From contig JADJWN010000011.1 of the NCBI GenBank assembly GCA_016716335.1, positions 62,001 to 126,000 on the forward strand: a DNA stretch of 64,000 bases. Direction: 5' to 3'. The stretch's first letter is position 1, and each line of letters opens with the position of its first letter. The notes below the pieces were generated by a model. That model did not search any database. It had not been told where the DNA came from and was given only the letters and a program-made list of their open reading frames with translations. Source of the stretch: Saprospiraceae bacterium. Lineage in GTDB: Bacteria > Bacteroidota > Bacteroidia > Chitinophagales > Saprospiraceae. The position numbers and the translations under genes were made by a program. Of the stretch, positions 27,912 through 37,312 are shown piece after piece.

Positions 27912-28004
27912 AAAGATGTTTGAATTATAAAAGTTATTCTTGGGTATTATTATTAATGCAACAATTGTGCCAAAGCCGGTAACATATTAAATAATTTTTC
28001 AATA

Positions 28005-29216
28005 TTATTTAATGACGATCAGCTTTTGAGTTATTTCCTTTTCTCCTGACTTCACTACTACATTATACATCCCGGGAGTTATGTCAGAAACCGGAACTGA
28101 AATATCCACAGAACTTCCATCAGATATTAAGTTAATAATATTTTTTATTACGAGTCTGCCATTTGCATCTGTGACATCAGCTTTAACCAAATTTCCTCTG
28201 GAAGTCAACACTGAGAGATTGAAGAAATTTTGCGCAGGGTTTGGAAATATTTTTACTTCTGTGTCTCCCACATTCACCATATCAGACACCTGAGTTTTAT
28301 CTGTTTTTTCTCTGGTTCCTAATTGAGCTGGATTTTCAGGAATGTGTACAGCTACCATATCATCCTGATAAGCAGTTTTTCCGTTTTGCCTTATTTCTAT
28401 ACTGTGATGCTCCTGACAGCCACGGTCATCTGTAACCGTAAGCCTGTAAACCCCATAATGCTTTGATGCAACATTTGAAATAATGACTTCTTTCTGCGAA
28501 GAAGTAAAACCTGCCGGTCCTTGCCAGTCAAACTTGAGATTACCGGCATTTTCGAAGGCAGGATTCACCTTAGGTAATATTTTTATTCCGGTTCTTTCAT
28601 CTTTAACGAGCTGAGAGATTGCATTTAGTACAGGCGTCTCTGAGGGAATATTTCCAAAGTATTTTTGCTCAACCCCTCCTATGGTAAAACCATTGCTGAA
28701 ATCACCACCGTACATCCCCCTTTCACCTGAAGCAAGATCTGTGGTTTTATCATACAATTTTACAGACTCTCCACAGTCGGTAACAGGAGATACTTTCAAA
28801 CTGAATAATTTGACTTTGTCGCCTTCTTTCAGGTCGTTATATGCAGAAACAGGAGACAGTCTTGGCACAATACTTACGTAATCATAAAATGGATCAGCAG
28901 CAGGCTTCTTTATTATGTTGGAGATAACCCAATCCTGAGGCATCACTCCATTATAATTCTGGTTGTTTTGTAAAGGCATGTAGCTTTTTACAAGTTCAAC
29001 TTTACTTCCCCCGGGCACTAACACAGAAAACTGTGCATTAAACTGGGTTCGATGTCTGAAGCTTGTCGCATTACCTTCTTTTATTATTAAGTAGCAGTCA
29101 AATAAATCGGTTTCTGGATTGAAACTGATCTGATAATTTATGGATTTTATCTGGGAGTACCCCTGGTTGAAGAAAAGAAAAAGCAGCAATAGATGCCAAT
29201 GTTTCAATAGTGACAT
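28005..29216 (-). CDS. Secreted T9SS cargo protein with PKD/Ig-like domain
   Basis: The start at 29216 (MSLLKHWHLLLLFLFFNQGYS) gives a cleaner signal peptide than the upstream ATG at 29240. The 403-residue product has an N-terminal domain (about 20-200) seen in other Bacteroidota secreted proteins. An Ig/PKD-like domain with FDWQGPAGFTSS and YRLTVTDDRGC follows. It ends in a T9SS type-A sorting domain: V-K-I-F-P-N-P-A, then DITPGMYNVVV and TQKLIVIK. It is therefore an expected SprA substrate. No catalytic motif was seen. Confidence 0.85.
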   Translation of the reverse strand: MSLLKHWHLLLLFLFFNQGYSQIKSINYQISFNPETDLFDCYLIIKEGNATSFRHRTQFNAQFSVLVPGGSKVELVKSYMPLQNNQNYNGVMPQDWVISNIIKKPAADPFYDYVSIVPRLSPVSAYNDLKEGDKVKLFSLKVSPVTDCGESVKLYDKTTDLASGERGMYGGDFSNGFTIGGVEQKYFGNIPSETPVLNAISQLVKDERTGIKILPKVNPAFENAGNLKFDWQGPAGFTSSQKEVIISNVASKHYGVYRLTVTDDRGCQEHHSIEIRQNGKTAYQDDMVAVHIPENPAQLGTREKTDKTQVSDMVNVGDTEVKIFPNPAQNFFNLSVLTSRGNLVKADVTDANGRLVIKNIINLISDGSSVDISVPVSDITPGMYNVVVKSGEKEITQKLIVIK

Positions 29217-29303
29217 GTGTGTAAGTATTAAGGTTATCAATTTATTCTCATCATTTAGACACTAAATCATGAGACTACCCCTATAATCTTTCAAAAACTA
29301 TAC

Positions 29304-29311
29304 CAAAGATA
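29304..29311 (-). promoter_or_regulatory. Possible -7 box of the T9SS cargo gene at 28005-29216
   Basis: TATCTTTG on the minus strand (29311-29304) is an exact TAnnTTTG match about 90 bp upstream of the chosen start. No clear TTG lies at the -33 position, so this is tentative. Confidence 0.4.
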
Positions 29312-29406
29312 CAATCCTCACATTTAACACTTCGTGCTAAACTGCATGGACGTCGGACATCTTACATTAATTTTCGTCTTTCCTTTAAAGCTGATGTCTG
29401 AGCGTG

Positions 29407-30603
29407 TCAGTTTTTACTGATCCAGGCAGCCGGATTGAGTTTGGATTTATCTTTCCAAAGCTCGAAGTGCAGCTCGGATTTACCGCTTTCATCAGCGATT
29501 ACTTTTCCGATGATCTGGCCCCGTTTCAGACTTTGTCCTTTGCTTACGGCAGCCTGATCCATCTTTGAATACACAGTGTAGTAATTTCCATGCCGGATAA
29601 TGACCATATTTTTAAAGCCCGGTATGTTGGTGACCCCTACCACCTCTCCATCAAAAATGCATTTTACATCATCACCTCCTGTCAGGGTGATATCTATGCC
29701 GTTGTTGGAAACCTCAAGAGATTTGATAGTGGGATGAGGGTGGGTACCAAACTGCCCTGTGATGGTACCCTTGCTGACAGGCCATGGAAGGTTTCCCTTA
29801 TTTTTGGCGAAGTCTGAATTATCCACTTCTGCCTTCTTTTTGGCCTCCGGAGCGGCTTTCTCGGCATCCCTGGATTTGGCCAATTCTGCAATGATGATTT
29901 TTTCGATGGCAGCGTTGAGGTTTTCTCTTTCTTTCTGGCTTTTGGCCAGTTTGGCATTCAGATTTTGTTCTTCCTTACTCAATTTCTTGATCAAGGCATC
30001 TTTCTCACTCTGCTCTTTGGTCAGGGCGGCCATATTGGACTCTGTCTGCTGTTTCATCTGTTGCCGCTCTTCTTTTATTTTGCGGATAGACTCGTTTTTA
30101 CTCTCGATATTTTGAGTAAGCTGTTTTATTTCTTCAGCTTTGGCAGCCGCAAAGTTTTCGAACTGACGCAGATATACCCATCTGTAAAACAGTCTGTTCA
30201 GATTGTCGGAGGAAAGGAGATACGACCAGCTGGAATTACTCACTTTACGGAGGTAGGATGTCCTCAGCACAGATTTATATTGTTCTTTGAGCGCAATCTC
30301 TTTCTGGTGCAAAGAGTCCAGCTTCTGAAGATTGGAAGCCAGACTGGACTCACTCACTGCGATTTCCTGCTGTAAGGTATTCAATAGTTTTTTACGGCTT
30401 TCTATCTGTTCTTCCAGAGCTTTGAGTCTGGATAAGTTTTGCTCCTTATTCTTTTTAGTGTTGTCCAGTATTTTGGAAGTCTTTTCTATTTCCTTAATAA
30501 TCTCCATTCTCTGCTTCTCAAGCTCTTTTCGTGACTGGGAAGAAACAGCAGAGTATGCTAACAGAAATACTACAATAAGAATATGTATTTTAAAAAATCT
30601 CAC
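29407..30603 (-). CDS. EnvC-like murein hydrolase activator (degenerate M23/LytM)
   Basis: A signal peptide (to about 22) is followed by a long coiled coil (about 24-250) rich in Glu, Lys and Gln, then a LytM/M23 domain (about 275-398). The zinc-site histidine normally found before G-I-D-I is Asn here (NNGIDI), and the usual H-x-H is E-L-H (SELHFELW). The fold is therefore present without a complete metal site. That is the signature of EnvC/NlpD-type proteins, which activate amidases instead of cutting peptidoglycan themselves. It is the last gene of the TPR - DUF4292 - EnvC operon, 23 bp after DUF4292, and may act in cell separation. Confidence 0.9.
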   Translation of the reverse strand: MRFFKIHILIVVFLLAYSAVSSQSRKELEKQRMEIIKEIEKTSKILDNTKKNKEQNLSRLKALEEQIESRKKLLNTLQQEIAVSESSLASNLQKLDSLHQKEIALKEQYKSVLRTSYLRKVSNSSWSYLLSSDNLNRLFYRWVYLRQFENFAAAKAEEIKQLTQNIESKNESIRKIKEERQQMKQQTESNMAALTKEQSEKDALIKKLSKEEQNLNAKLAKSQKERENLNAAIEKIIIAELAKSRDAEKAAPEAKKKAEVDNSDFAKNKGNLPWPVSKGTITGQFGTHPHPTIKSLEVSNNGIDITLTGGDDVKCIFDGEVVGVTNIPGFKNMVIIRHGNYYTVYSKMDQAAVSKGQSLKRGQIIGKVIADESGKSELHFELWKDKSKLNPAAWISKN

Positions 30604-30626
30604 TGTATGACTTTGGCATACTGAAT

Positions 30627-31346
30627 CTAATCTCTACCGGAACATCTACTTATCTCTGAAAACTTCAGATAAAAACTCGCCTGATCTTTTTCTGTGTATG
30701 GAAAATCAAGTCGCCGCTCAAAAGATATCAGATGTCCTCCTGACACTTTTCGGTAATCCTTGTATTGAATAGATGCTTTTCTACCCATTCTGTCGGTAAT
30801 ATCGGCGCCTTCAAGCATGAGGTTATGACCATTAATTTTGTAGTCTATTACGATACCGTCCATATGGGTTGTCAGGATGTATAAGGGACCCTGAACAGCT
30901 ACCTCCGTGGACTGACTATCCGGTAAAATCACGTTTCCGAAGACCAGATGCTGGAGGTCTTCAAAATCCGGAGCTATATTCAGAATATCACCAATATCAC
31001 TGATATTACCCCGCTGATACAATCCCTCCAGTCTGTACAGTATGGTATATCGATTTTTGTCCACCTGTACCCGGGCTGCTTCGATACCAAATTTTTTCAC
31101 TGCAATCCATACTACGCTGTCCCTTTTCATCCTGATCTGCAGGGATCCACTGATGTTTTCATCCGGTGATTTCAGTTCAGTGGAAGCTTTGCCACTAAAC
31201 CAGGAGAAATCATAATTTCTTTTTTGCAATGCTCCAATAAGCTCTGACTTGGACCTTAAAGGTGGCGGGCCATTTCCCAGCTTTTTAGAGCTGCTGCAGC
31301 CGTACATCAGTATCAGGGTTGATAATATAAGATGAAGCGTCTTCAA
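30627..31346 (-). CDS. DUF4292 lipoprotein
   Basis: A 239-residue lipoprotein with lipobox L-M-Y-G-C (Cys about 17). The following beta-rich body has the layout of DUF4292, a LolB/LolA-like fold (GKASTELKSPDENISGSLQIR; SVVWIAV). Members are nearly confined to Bacteroidota and sit between TPR and EnvC-like genes, as here. Its start overlaps the TPR gene by 4 bp and the EnvC-like gene follows after 23 bp. A role in lipoprotein or envelope-lipid handling is plausible from the fold but unproven. Confidence 0.85.
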   Translation of the reverse strand: MKTLHLILSTLILMYGCSSSKKLGNGPPPLRSKSELIGALQKRNYDFSWFSGKASTELKSPDENISGSLQIRMKRDSVVWIAVKKFGIEAARVQVDKNRYTILYRLEGLYQRGNISDIGDILNIAPDFEDLQHLVFGNVILPDSQSTEVAVQGPLYILTTHMDGIVIDYKINGHNLMLEGADITDRMGRKASIQYKDYRKVSGGHLISFERRLDFPYTEKDQASFYLKFSEISRCSGRD

Positions 31347-32848
31347 TTAGCACCGGATTTTTCAAGTTTAATCAATATGCTTTCCGATTTATTGCCTTTC
31401 TGGAGAGATTCCCTCCACTTAGCCACCGCAGATTTAACGTCAGATTCTGCAAAGAAAATATCTCCCTGCAACTCTATCAAAGCGGGATCTTTACTGCCGG
31501 TGATTTGCAATGCTTCATTCACATAGGCATGTGCTTCTTTCCATTTCTTTTCCTGCAATCTCAGTTGAGCTAATCCTGTTAATATCCTCACTCTGCCCCC
31601 AGCATCTCCGGAAGCAATGGATAATGCTTCACTCAGATAATCATTTGCTTTTTTAAAATGCTTTTCTTCCAATGCTGCCATACCTGCAAAATAATACGGC
31701 ATCGGAAAATTAGGAAATAAGTCAATAGCTTGCTCCGCTGTTTTGGCCAACTCCGGATAATCCTGCAAGCTTTTGAGTCCGAACATCAATTGTTCCCATA
31801 CCATGTAGTTTCTGTCATTCCTTTGAAGGGTCTGCTGATAGGCTGCTACTGCAGATCGGATTTCTCCCGAATTCATCAACACATCTCCATACAATGCATA
31901 CGCTTTTGCATCGTTGGGGTGCGTCTGAACAAGAATACGGCCCAATTGTCGCAATTTTTCACCCAGCATGGGATCGGAGGTTTCTGCATGTTTTATGACA
32001 TAGGGCATGAGCTCCTTTACTTTGAGGTCCGGACCTATATCAGGATTCTGCATCATTGGCTCCAGTGACTGCAGGTATCCCGCCGGGCCATCCTGCCGGC
32101 TTTCAAAAGCAAGTACAGCGATTCTGGCCTCCGCATCTGATGGGTCCGATTCCAGAATTTTTCTGTAATAAGGTATAGCTTCTTTATCCATACCATTGGA
32201 TTTGAGCATTGCAGCAATCAGCTTCACGTACTTAGGCTGTCCGGGATATTTAGCCACCAGTCTTTCCAATTGACGTACTGCCTCATTTACTTTTCCGGTA
32301 TTATCCAGCAGCTCTGCCCGTTTAAAGATAATCTGCTCCGAAAAACCCAGTTGTTGCTCCATTTTATCTAAGGTAGCCAGACATTGCGGATAATTTTTTG
32401 CCTTCAGCCAGACCGTGTAAAGTGCATCATAGTATTTCTGGTTTTTCGGAAACTGGCTGATCAATTCATTATACATGGAGGCTGCTTCTTCATATTTGGA
32501 AAGTGCCTCACACATTTCTGCATAGTACAATTTAAACCACTGATTTTGCGGCTCGAGTTTGACCGCCTGTACCAGGAGAGATTCGGCATCTCCAAAGTCA
32601 CCTGCCGCGTATCTGATTTTAGCCATTTCAAACAGAATGGTACCATTGTTTTTATTTTCCTTCCTTAAAGTATCCAGCAGCTTGTAGGCTTCATCCTGTT
32701 TGCCCGATATCTGCAGATATTTAGCTCTCAGAAATCTTTCCTCCAGTTCATATTGAGATTCTGCCTTTCTTTGGTCCGTATTTTGTCCGAACAATAAAAC
32801 TGACCAGAGGAATATTGATAAAGTGGTAACTATGATTGGTTTGATCAT
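31343..32848 (-). CDS. Secreted TPR protein of the envelope operon
   Basis: The 501-residue product has a signal peptide ending near LFGQ and then a nearly continuous array of tetratricopeptide repeats. Examples include AEMCEALSKYEEAASMYNEL, PYYRKILESDPSDAEARIAV and AYALYGDVLMNSGEIRSAVA. TPRs mediate protein-protein contacts, presumably here in the periplasm. It is first in the operon and overlaps DUF4292 by 4 bp. The operon's conserved composition suggests the three proteins work together on the cell envelope. Confidence 0.85.
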   Translation of the reverse strand: MIKPIIVTTLSIFLWSVLLFGQNTDQRKAESQYELEERFLRAKYLQISGKQDEAYKLLDTLRKENKNNGTILFEMAKIRYAAGDFGDAESLLVQAVKLEPQNQWFKLYYAEMCEALSKYEEAASMYNELISQFPKNQKYYDALYTVWLKAKNYPQCLATLDKMEQQLGFSEQIIFKRAELLDNTGKVNEAVRQLERLVAKYPGQPKYVKLIAAMLKSNGMDKEAIPYYRKILESDPSDAEARIAVLAFESRQDGPAGYLQSLEPMMQNPDIGPDLKVKELMPYVIKHAETSDPMLGEKLRQLGRILVQTHPNDAKAYALYGDVLMNSGEIRSAVAAYQQTLQRNDRNYMVWEQLMFGLKSLQDYPELAKTAEQAIDLFPNFPMPYYFAGMAALEEKHFKKANDYLSEALSIASGDAGGRVRILTGLAQLRLQEKKWKEAHAYVNEALQITGSKDPALIELQGDIFFAESDVKSAVAKWRESLQKGNKSESILIKLEKSGAN

Positions 32849-32905
32849 TCTTTTTCGTCCTTAATACTTTTGTATTACGAAAATTAAACTAAAAAGTTGC
32901 ACTAT

Positions 32906-33682
32906 TTAGTGCAGCACTGCAAATTTTCTGCTCAGAGTTCTGCCGTTTTTACCGGTGACCCTGAGTATGTATAGACCAGTGCCAGGCACCTTGATTTCAG
33001 TGTGTTTTTGCACATGCATTGACCTTGCAATCTTTCGTCCGTGAATATCAAACAGATCATACTCAAAACTTTCATACGGATTGTCACTCAGAATATACAA
33101 ATCGGGATAAAGTATTTTTATACCAAATCCTTCAGAGGATTCGAATTCACCTGAGGATGAAGTTTTTTTTTCAAACAACCATTTATAGGCGGCCGGAAAC
33201 TCTCTGGCCCAATACCACTCACTGTGGGCACCGTCTGCATGAATTTTACTGACCAGTCTGTCTGCCGAGAGTCCCTTTTCAAGCAAGAGATCAGCCATTC
33301 TTTCCGTATCCTTTACCTGATTGCCTCCTTCCTGTGCACCCGCAATCATATACACATAGGTATTTTCTCCGGCACCGGTATCAGATACCTGAGCATAACT
33401 CTGCGATGAAAACCAGAAAGAAGAAGAAAATGCTCCTATTTTGCCGAAAACCTGAGGGTACTTAATACCTCCATACATAGATATCAATCCCCCCATAGAG
33501 CTTCCCATTATACCGGTATTTTCCGGTTCTGGCAGGGTACGGTAGGTTGAATCAATGTAAGGTTTAAGCGTTTCGACAATAAAGCGTATGTAAGCATCTC
33601 CCTGCCCTCCGCCATACTGAGGATTGACCCAGGGGCTGTACTCGTTGATTCTCTGTGTGCCGCCATTGTCTATACCTACCAC
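32906..33682 (-). CDS. Secreted alpha/beta-hydrolase esterase, C-terminal piece with T9SS domain (frameshifted)
   Basis: This continues the gene that starts at 34308. Restoring one base in the run at 33697-33704 reads FQKGDYGCIVVGIDNGG across the break. The piece carries the nucleophile elbow G-S-S-M-G-G, the catalytic histidine region DGAHSEWYW, and the WLF ending of the esterase-D (PF00756) fold. It ends in a T9SS type-A sorting domain (YDLFDIHGRKI, then GTGLYILRV, ending LSRKFAVLH). The whole enzyme would be about 467 residues. Confidence 0.8.
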   Translation of the reverse strand: MVGIDNGGTQRINEYSPWVNPQYGGGQGDAYIRFIVETLKPYIDSTYRTLPEPENTGIMGSSMGGLISMYGGIKYPQVFGKIGAFSSSFWFSSQSYAQVSDTGAGENTYVYMIAGAQEGGNQVKDTERMADLLLEKGLSADRLVSKIHADGAHSEWYWAREFPAAYKWLFEKKTSSSGEFESSEGFGIKILYPDLYILSDNPYESFEYDLFDIHGRKIARSMHVQKHTEIKVPGTGLYILRVTGKNGRTLSRKFAVLH

Positions 33683-34308
33683 GATACATCCGTAATCCCC
33701 TTTTGAAAAAGACTGTCCAGCGATTCATCTACCTTCCACTCCCCTGAAAATGAGGTCTGTCTGTCAAACAGGTTTTGTCCGTCGTGCATATACAAGACAG
33801 GATACTTTTTCACAGATGTCTGATAATCCGGAGGAAGGTAGATCCAGATTCTGCGATTTCTGTTGAGCTGAGGCATGAAAAAACTGGTATTCATGATTGA
33901 GACCCCTGGACCTGCAGTAGATCCTCCTGAGCTGCCACCCTGATCTTCCCACCCGGCGATTTCCAGTTCGATGGTTTTTGGCTGGCCGGTGTAGCTCTCG
34001 GTTCTGTCAGGAATGAATCCACCGCTGGCTGTACCTTCCACCTTGTCCCAGCTGCCCCGGGTAAATTTGAATCTGACGGTACCCGGCTGAGGCTGAATGG
34101 TGATTCTGTACCAGGCATTGCTGTCTTTCTGGAGCCTGAAGCTTACATTGCCGGGATTCCATCCGTTGAAATTACCTGCAATGTAGATATCATCTCCCAC
34201 AGGTGTATTGGCAGGTATCTTTTTGACGATGACATGCAGCTGGGCATCCGCTGTCGGATGCAGGAAGAATAACAAAAAGCTGATAAAATACTTCATACAA
34301 TGTTTCAT
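33676..34308 (-). CDS. Secreted alpha/beta-hydrolase esterase, N-terminal piece with starch-binding-like domain (frameshifted)
   Basis: After a signal peptide (to about 22) comes a CBM20/E-set-like domain, DDIYIAGNFNGWNPGN with W-Y-R-I-T-I, the type that binds starch-like glycans. The esterase domain begins at about 130 with RNRRIWIYLPPDYQ and YPVLYMHDGQNLFD. The frame fails at 33697-33704, where a G (or A) appears to be missing. Its start overlaps the fructose-bisphosphatase stop by 4 bp. Substrate is unknown; carbohydrate esters are a reasonable guess from the attached domain. Confidence 0.8.
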   Translation of the reverse strand: MKHCMKYFISFLLFFLHPTADAQLHVIVKKIPANTPVGDDIYIAGNFNGWNPGNVSFRLQKDSNAWYRITIQPQPGTVRFKFTRGSWDKVEGTASGGFIPDRTESYTGQPKTIELEIAGWEDQGGSSGGSTAGPGVSIMNTSFFMPQLNRNRRIWIYLPPDYQTSVKKYPVLYMHDGQNLFDRQTSFSGEWKVDESLDSLFQKGITDVSW

Positions 34309-35312
34309 TGATTTACAGCGCCATAACGCTCCACAAATTCTTTCATTTCCAAAACCATATTTTTAGACCCCATCACAATGGAGGAGGTCTGATGCAGGGA
34401 TTTCAGCTCAATATCCAGGATTCGCTCGAGTTTGCAGGTCAGAGCCATGCCGCCTGCCTGCTCCACAATGTAGGACATAGGGTAGCATTCATAGAGCAAC
34501 CTGAGTTTGCCTTTAGGGTACTTTCGGGTATTGGGATACAGAAAGATGCCTCCCTGAAACATAATGCGGTGGATATCAGAGACCATGCTGCCTATGTACC
34601 GCAGTCTGAGATTCAGGTCAGAGCAATGGTCTATGTATCTCCTCATTTCCAGATCAAATTTGAGATAGTATCCCTGATTTACAGAATAATAATTACCCGA
34701 TACGGGCATCTGTATATTGCGGTGCGAGAGACAGAACTCTCCAATGCTCGGATCAAGTGTAAAACCATTGACCCCATGACCGGTGGTGTACACCAGCAAT
34801 GTTGAAGTCCCATACAAGACATAGCCTGCTGCAAGCAGATCAGTCCCCTTCTGTAAAAAATCATCCAGTGTGACCGGCCCGTCAGAGGGGCTTTTGCGTT
34901 TGTAAATACCGAAGATGGTACCAACTGACACATTTACATCAATATTGGACGAACCATCAAGCGGGTCCATCACCACAATGTACTGAGGTTTTTTATTTTT
35001 AGGTGGAGTAACGGGTATAAACTCCTGGTTTTCTTCCGAGGCAATGCCGCAGACTTCGCCACTTGTAGCCAGGGTTTCGATAAATTTTTCATTGGCAAAC
35101 ACATCCAGTTTCTGGACATCGTCTCCAGTAGTATTGGTACTGCCCGCCACTCCGAGGATATTGACAAGACCGGCCTTATTGACTTCACGATTGACAATTT
35201 TGGCTGCGATCCCGATATTTCTCAACAATCGGGTAAAACTTCCCGAGGAATCGGGAATGGAGCTTTGGGTTTTGATGATAAATTCATCCAGGGTTTCGAT
35301 TTTGTTATTCAT
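34305..35312 (-). CDS. fbp: Fructose-1,6-bisphosphatase, class I
   Basis: The enzyme removes the 1-phosphate of fructose 1,6-bisphosphate in gluconeogenesis, with Mg2+. The 335-residue protein has the metal-binding signature DPLDGSSNID (about 115-124). It also has the substrate loops YIGSMVSDIHR and GGIFLYPNTRKYPKGKLR, and the YEC-(Y)-P-M segment. Length is normal. It overlaps the secreted esterase by 4 bp, an unexpected partner that probably reflects only co-transcription. Confidence 0.96.
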   Translation of the reverse strand: MNNKIETLDEFIIKTQSSIPDSSGSFTRLLRNIGIAAKIVNREVNKAGLVNILGVAGSTNTTGDDVQKLDVFANEKFIETLATSGEVCGIASEENQEFIPVTPPKNKKPQYIVVMDPLDGSSNIDVNVSVGTIFGIYKRKSPSDGPVTLDDFLQKGTDLLAAGYVLYGTSTLLVYTTGHGVNGFTLDPSIGEFCLSHRNIQMPVSGNYYSVNQGYYLKFDLEMRRYIDHCSDLNLRLRYIGSMVSDIHRIMFQGGIFLYPNTRKYPKGKLRLLYECYPMSYIVEQAGGMALTCKLERILDIELKSLHQTSSIVMGSKNMVLEMKEFVERYGAVNQ

Positions 35313-35560
35313 AATTCATTAGGTTAAGGTGACGTAAAGATAATGTTTTCGTCTTAATTCAGTCCTGATAAAAGCTGGAAGGATGTAAGACGAATATTTT
35401 GACTTTAGCAGGAATGTTACTGTCACAAATTGACATGAATGACAATCAAGGTATAAGTTTTTACTCCCTTCGATATTAATAGTTTATTATTTTGTAATGA
35501 GGATTTTGAGAAATGAAATATAGCCTTTAACTTTAACCATTAAAACCAACCTGCTTTCAT

Positions 35561-36352
35561 ATGAGAAATTTATTGATTGCCACACTTCTGCTTTTGCAGT
35601 TGATTTTAGGCTACTTTTACTACACTGATTACAGTAAATGCTGTACCTCAGCTCCCACAGAGGACTTGTCAACAGGACAGGCAAGCAACACAGTAAATGA
35701 AGATTATGCCCTTGTATTTAAATGGAATGATGCTTCTGCAGTCACTGGAACGAAATGGCCTGCATACCGGGACAGCATATTGAGTGCATTGGGCAGTGAT
35801 AAAAAACTGGAAATCACCGGGGTTTTTTATGAGGGTGAAGCCGGCGACAATCTGAGCCAGGCCAGAGCCAGGTCTGTCAGAGCGCTTTTTTCTGATATCC
35901 CAGATGATAGAATTCTTTTCAAGGGTCAAAAATGGGAAAATACACCGGCTGACACCTCAGGCCTTTTTGAAGCGGCTTCATTTTCCGTTACATCTCCCGA
36001 AGCCAAGATAAAGGTGGAAGCTACCAGGACCTTGATTTATTTCGGGTCAAACTCTACTGAAAGAATAAGAAGTGCAGAGGTGGAAAAATACCTGAACGAA
36101 GTAGCCGACAGGGCGGCCACTACAGGTGCAAAAATCACCTTAATCGGCCATACGGATAATATCGGCCCCGATGCTGCCAATCTGAAACTTGGGATGCAAA
36201 GAGCCGAGACTGTGAAAAGATACCTGATTTCCAAAGGGGTGCCGGCTTCCTCCATTACAACCCAAAGTAAGGGTGAGGCAGAGCCCATAGCTGACAACAC
36301 TACGGAAGAGGGCAGAGCACAAAACAGACGTACAGAATTAATCATTAAATAA
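35561..36352 (+). CDS. OmpA-family envelope protein
   Basis: A 263-residue protein with an N-terminal hydrophobic anchor or signal (about 3-20). Its middle domain (about 50-140) resembles a second, degenerate OmpA/BON-like unit. A C-terminal OmpA peptidoglycan-binding domain (about 150-263) shows LIYFGSNSTERI, LIGHTDNIGPDAANLKLG and GRAQNRRTEL, with the Asp and Arg that hold diaminopimelate. The next gene follows after 18 bp in the same direction, so the two form an operon closed by a strong terminator. Confidence 0.9.
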   Translation: MRNLLIATLLLLQLILGYFYYTDYSKCCTSAPTEDLSTGQASNTVNEDYALVFKWNDASAVTGTKWPAYRDSILSALGSDKKLEITGVFYEGEAGDNLSQARARSVRALFSDIPDDRILFKGQKWENTPADTSGLFEAASFSVTSPEAKIKVEATRTLIYFGSNSTERIRSAEVEKYLNEVADRAATTGAKITLIGHTDNIGPDAANLKLGMQRAETVKRYLISKGVPASSITTQSKGEAEPIADNTTEEGRAQNRRTELIIK

Positions 36353-36370
36353 CCCGCTAAAACATTGACA

Positions 36371-37300
36371 ATGATAGTATTACTTGATTTTTGTTCATTG
36401 CCGTGGTGGTTGCCATGGTTACTACCTTTTCTGTTAGGTCTGGCCTTAGGCTGGCTATTGTGGGCAAGGTTCAAACAGATGTTTGAAGATGCTCAGAATA
36501 CCATTGCTGACAGAGATAACACTATAAGAAGCCTGGAAGCAGACCTGCAAAACTGTAAAAAAATGAGAATGGAAGCCGAAGGCAATGTGGCTTTACTGAA
36601 GGGCAGAATAAGAGAAATGGAAGCTCAGCTCGGTGAAAGTGCCGGAGAGCCGGCCGGTCTGAAAGTCGGAGCTGTACCTCTGACTCAGGATAGCGGAGAC
36701 AAATATTTTAATGTCATCGGCACTGACAATCTTCAGATCATCGAAGGCATAGGCCCCAAAATGGAGGAAATCCTTAAAGAAAACGGAGTAAAGGATTTTG
36801 AAACATTAGAGAATATGACTCCATCTGATATCAGGGCTATCTTAGACAAATATGGAGACAAATACAAAATCATTGATCCATCCACCTGGTCGCATCAGGC
36901 AGCTATGGCCAAAAACAGAAACTGGGAAGGATTGATCCAGCTGCAAAAATCTCTGGATACAGGACGCGGCGATACCGCAGGCGAGGATACTGACTCTAAG
37001 CTGGAAAAGTTTTTGATTAAAGCTGGAGTTCTAAGAAAATGGACTCAGGATGACCTCAAAGCAGTAGAAGGTATTGGACCTAAAATTGAGGAATTGCTTC
37101 ATAACGCAGGTATCAAAACCTGGCAGCAACTCTCTGAATGCTCTGTGGAAAGAATACAGGAGATACTTACGGCCGCGGGTCCAAGATACCAACTTGCTGA
37201 TCCGGGCACCTGGCCACAGCAGGCAAGACTGGCAGCAGAAGGTAAGTGGGAAGAACTGCAGGCCCTGCAGGACTCACTGACCGGAGGCCGGGAGAAGTAA
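36371..37300 (+). CDS. Membrane-anchored coiled-coil protein with two helix-hairpin-helix repeats
   Basis: The ATG at 36371 is chosen over a TTG six bases earlier. A Trp/Leu-rich transmembrane helix (about 8-32) is followed by a coiled coil (about 35-90). Then come two homologous units of about 90 residues, each with an HhH core: EGIGPKMEEILKENG and EGIGPKIEELLHNAG. Each is followed by a DP-S/G-TW-x-x-Q-A segment. HhH motifs normally bind DNA without sequence specificity, so a membrane form paired with OmpA is unusual. Similar HhH (DUF4332-like) proteins fused or linked to membrane anchors are seen in Bacteroidota; function is not established. Confidence 0.85.
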   Translation: MIVLLDFCSLPWWLPWLLPFLLGLALGWLLWARFKQMFEDAQNTIADRDNTIRSLEADLQNCKKMRMEAEGNVALLKGRIREMEAQLGESAGEPAGLKVGAVPLTQDSGDKYFNVIGTDNLQIIEGIGPKMEEILKENGVKDFETLENMTPSDIRAILDKYGDKYKIIDPSTWSHQAAMAKNRNWEGLIQLQKSLDTGRGDTAGEDTDSKLEKFLIKAGVLRKWTQDDLKAVEGIGPKIEELLHNAGIKTWQQLSECSVERIQEILTAAGPRYQLADPGTWPQQARLAAEGKWEELQALQDSLTGGREK

Positions 37301-37312
37301 ATACTCTCCTTC

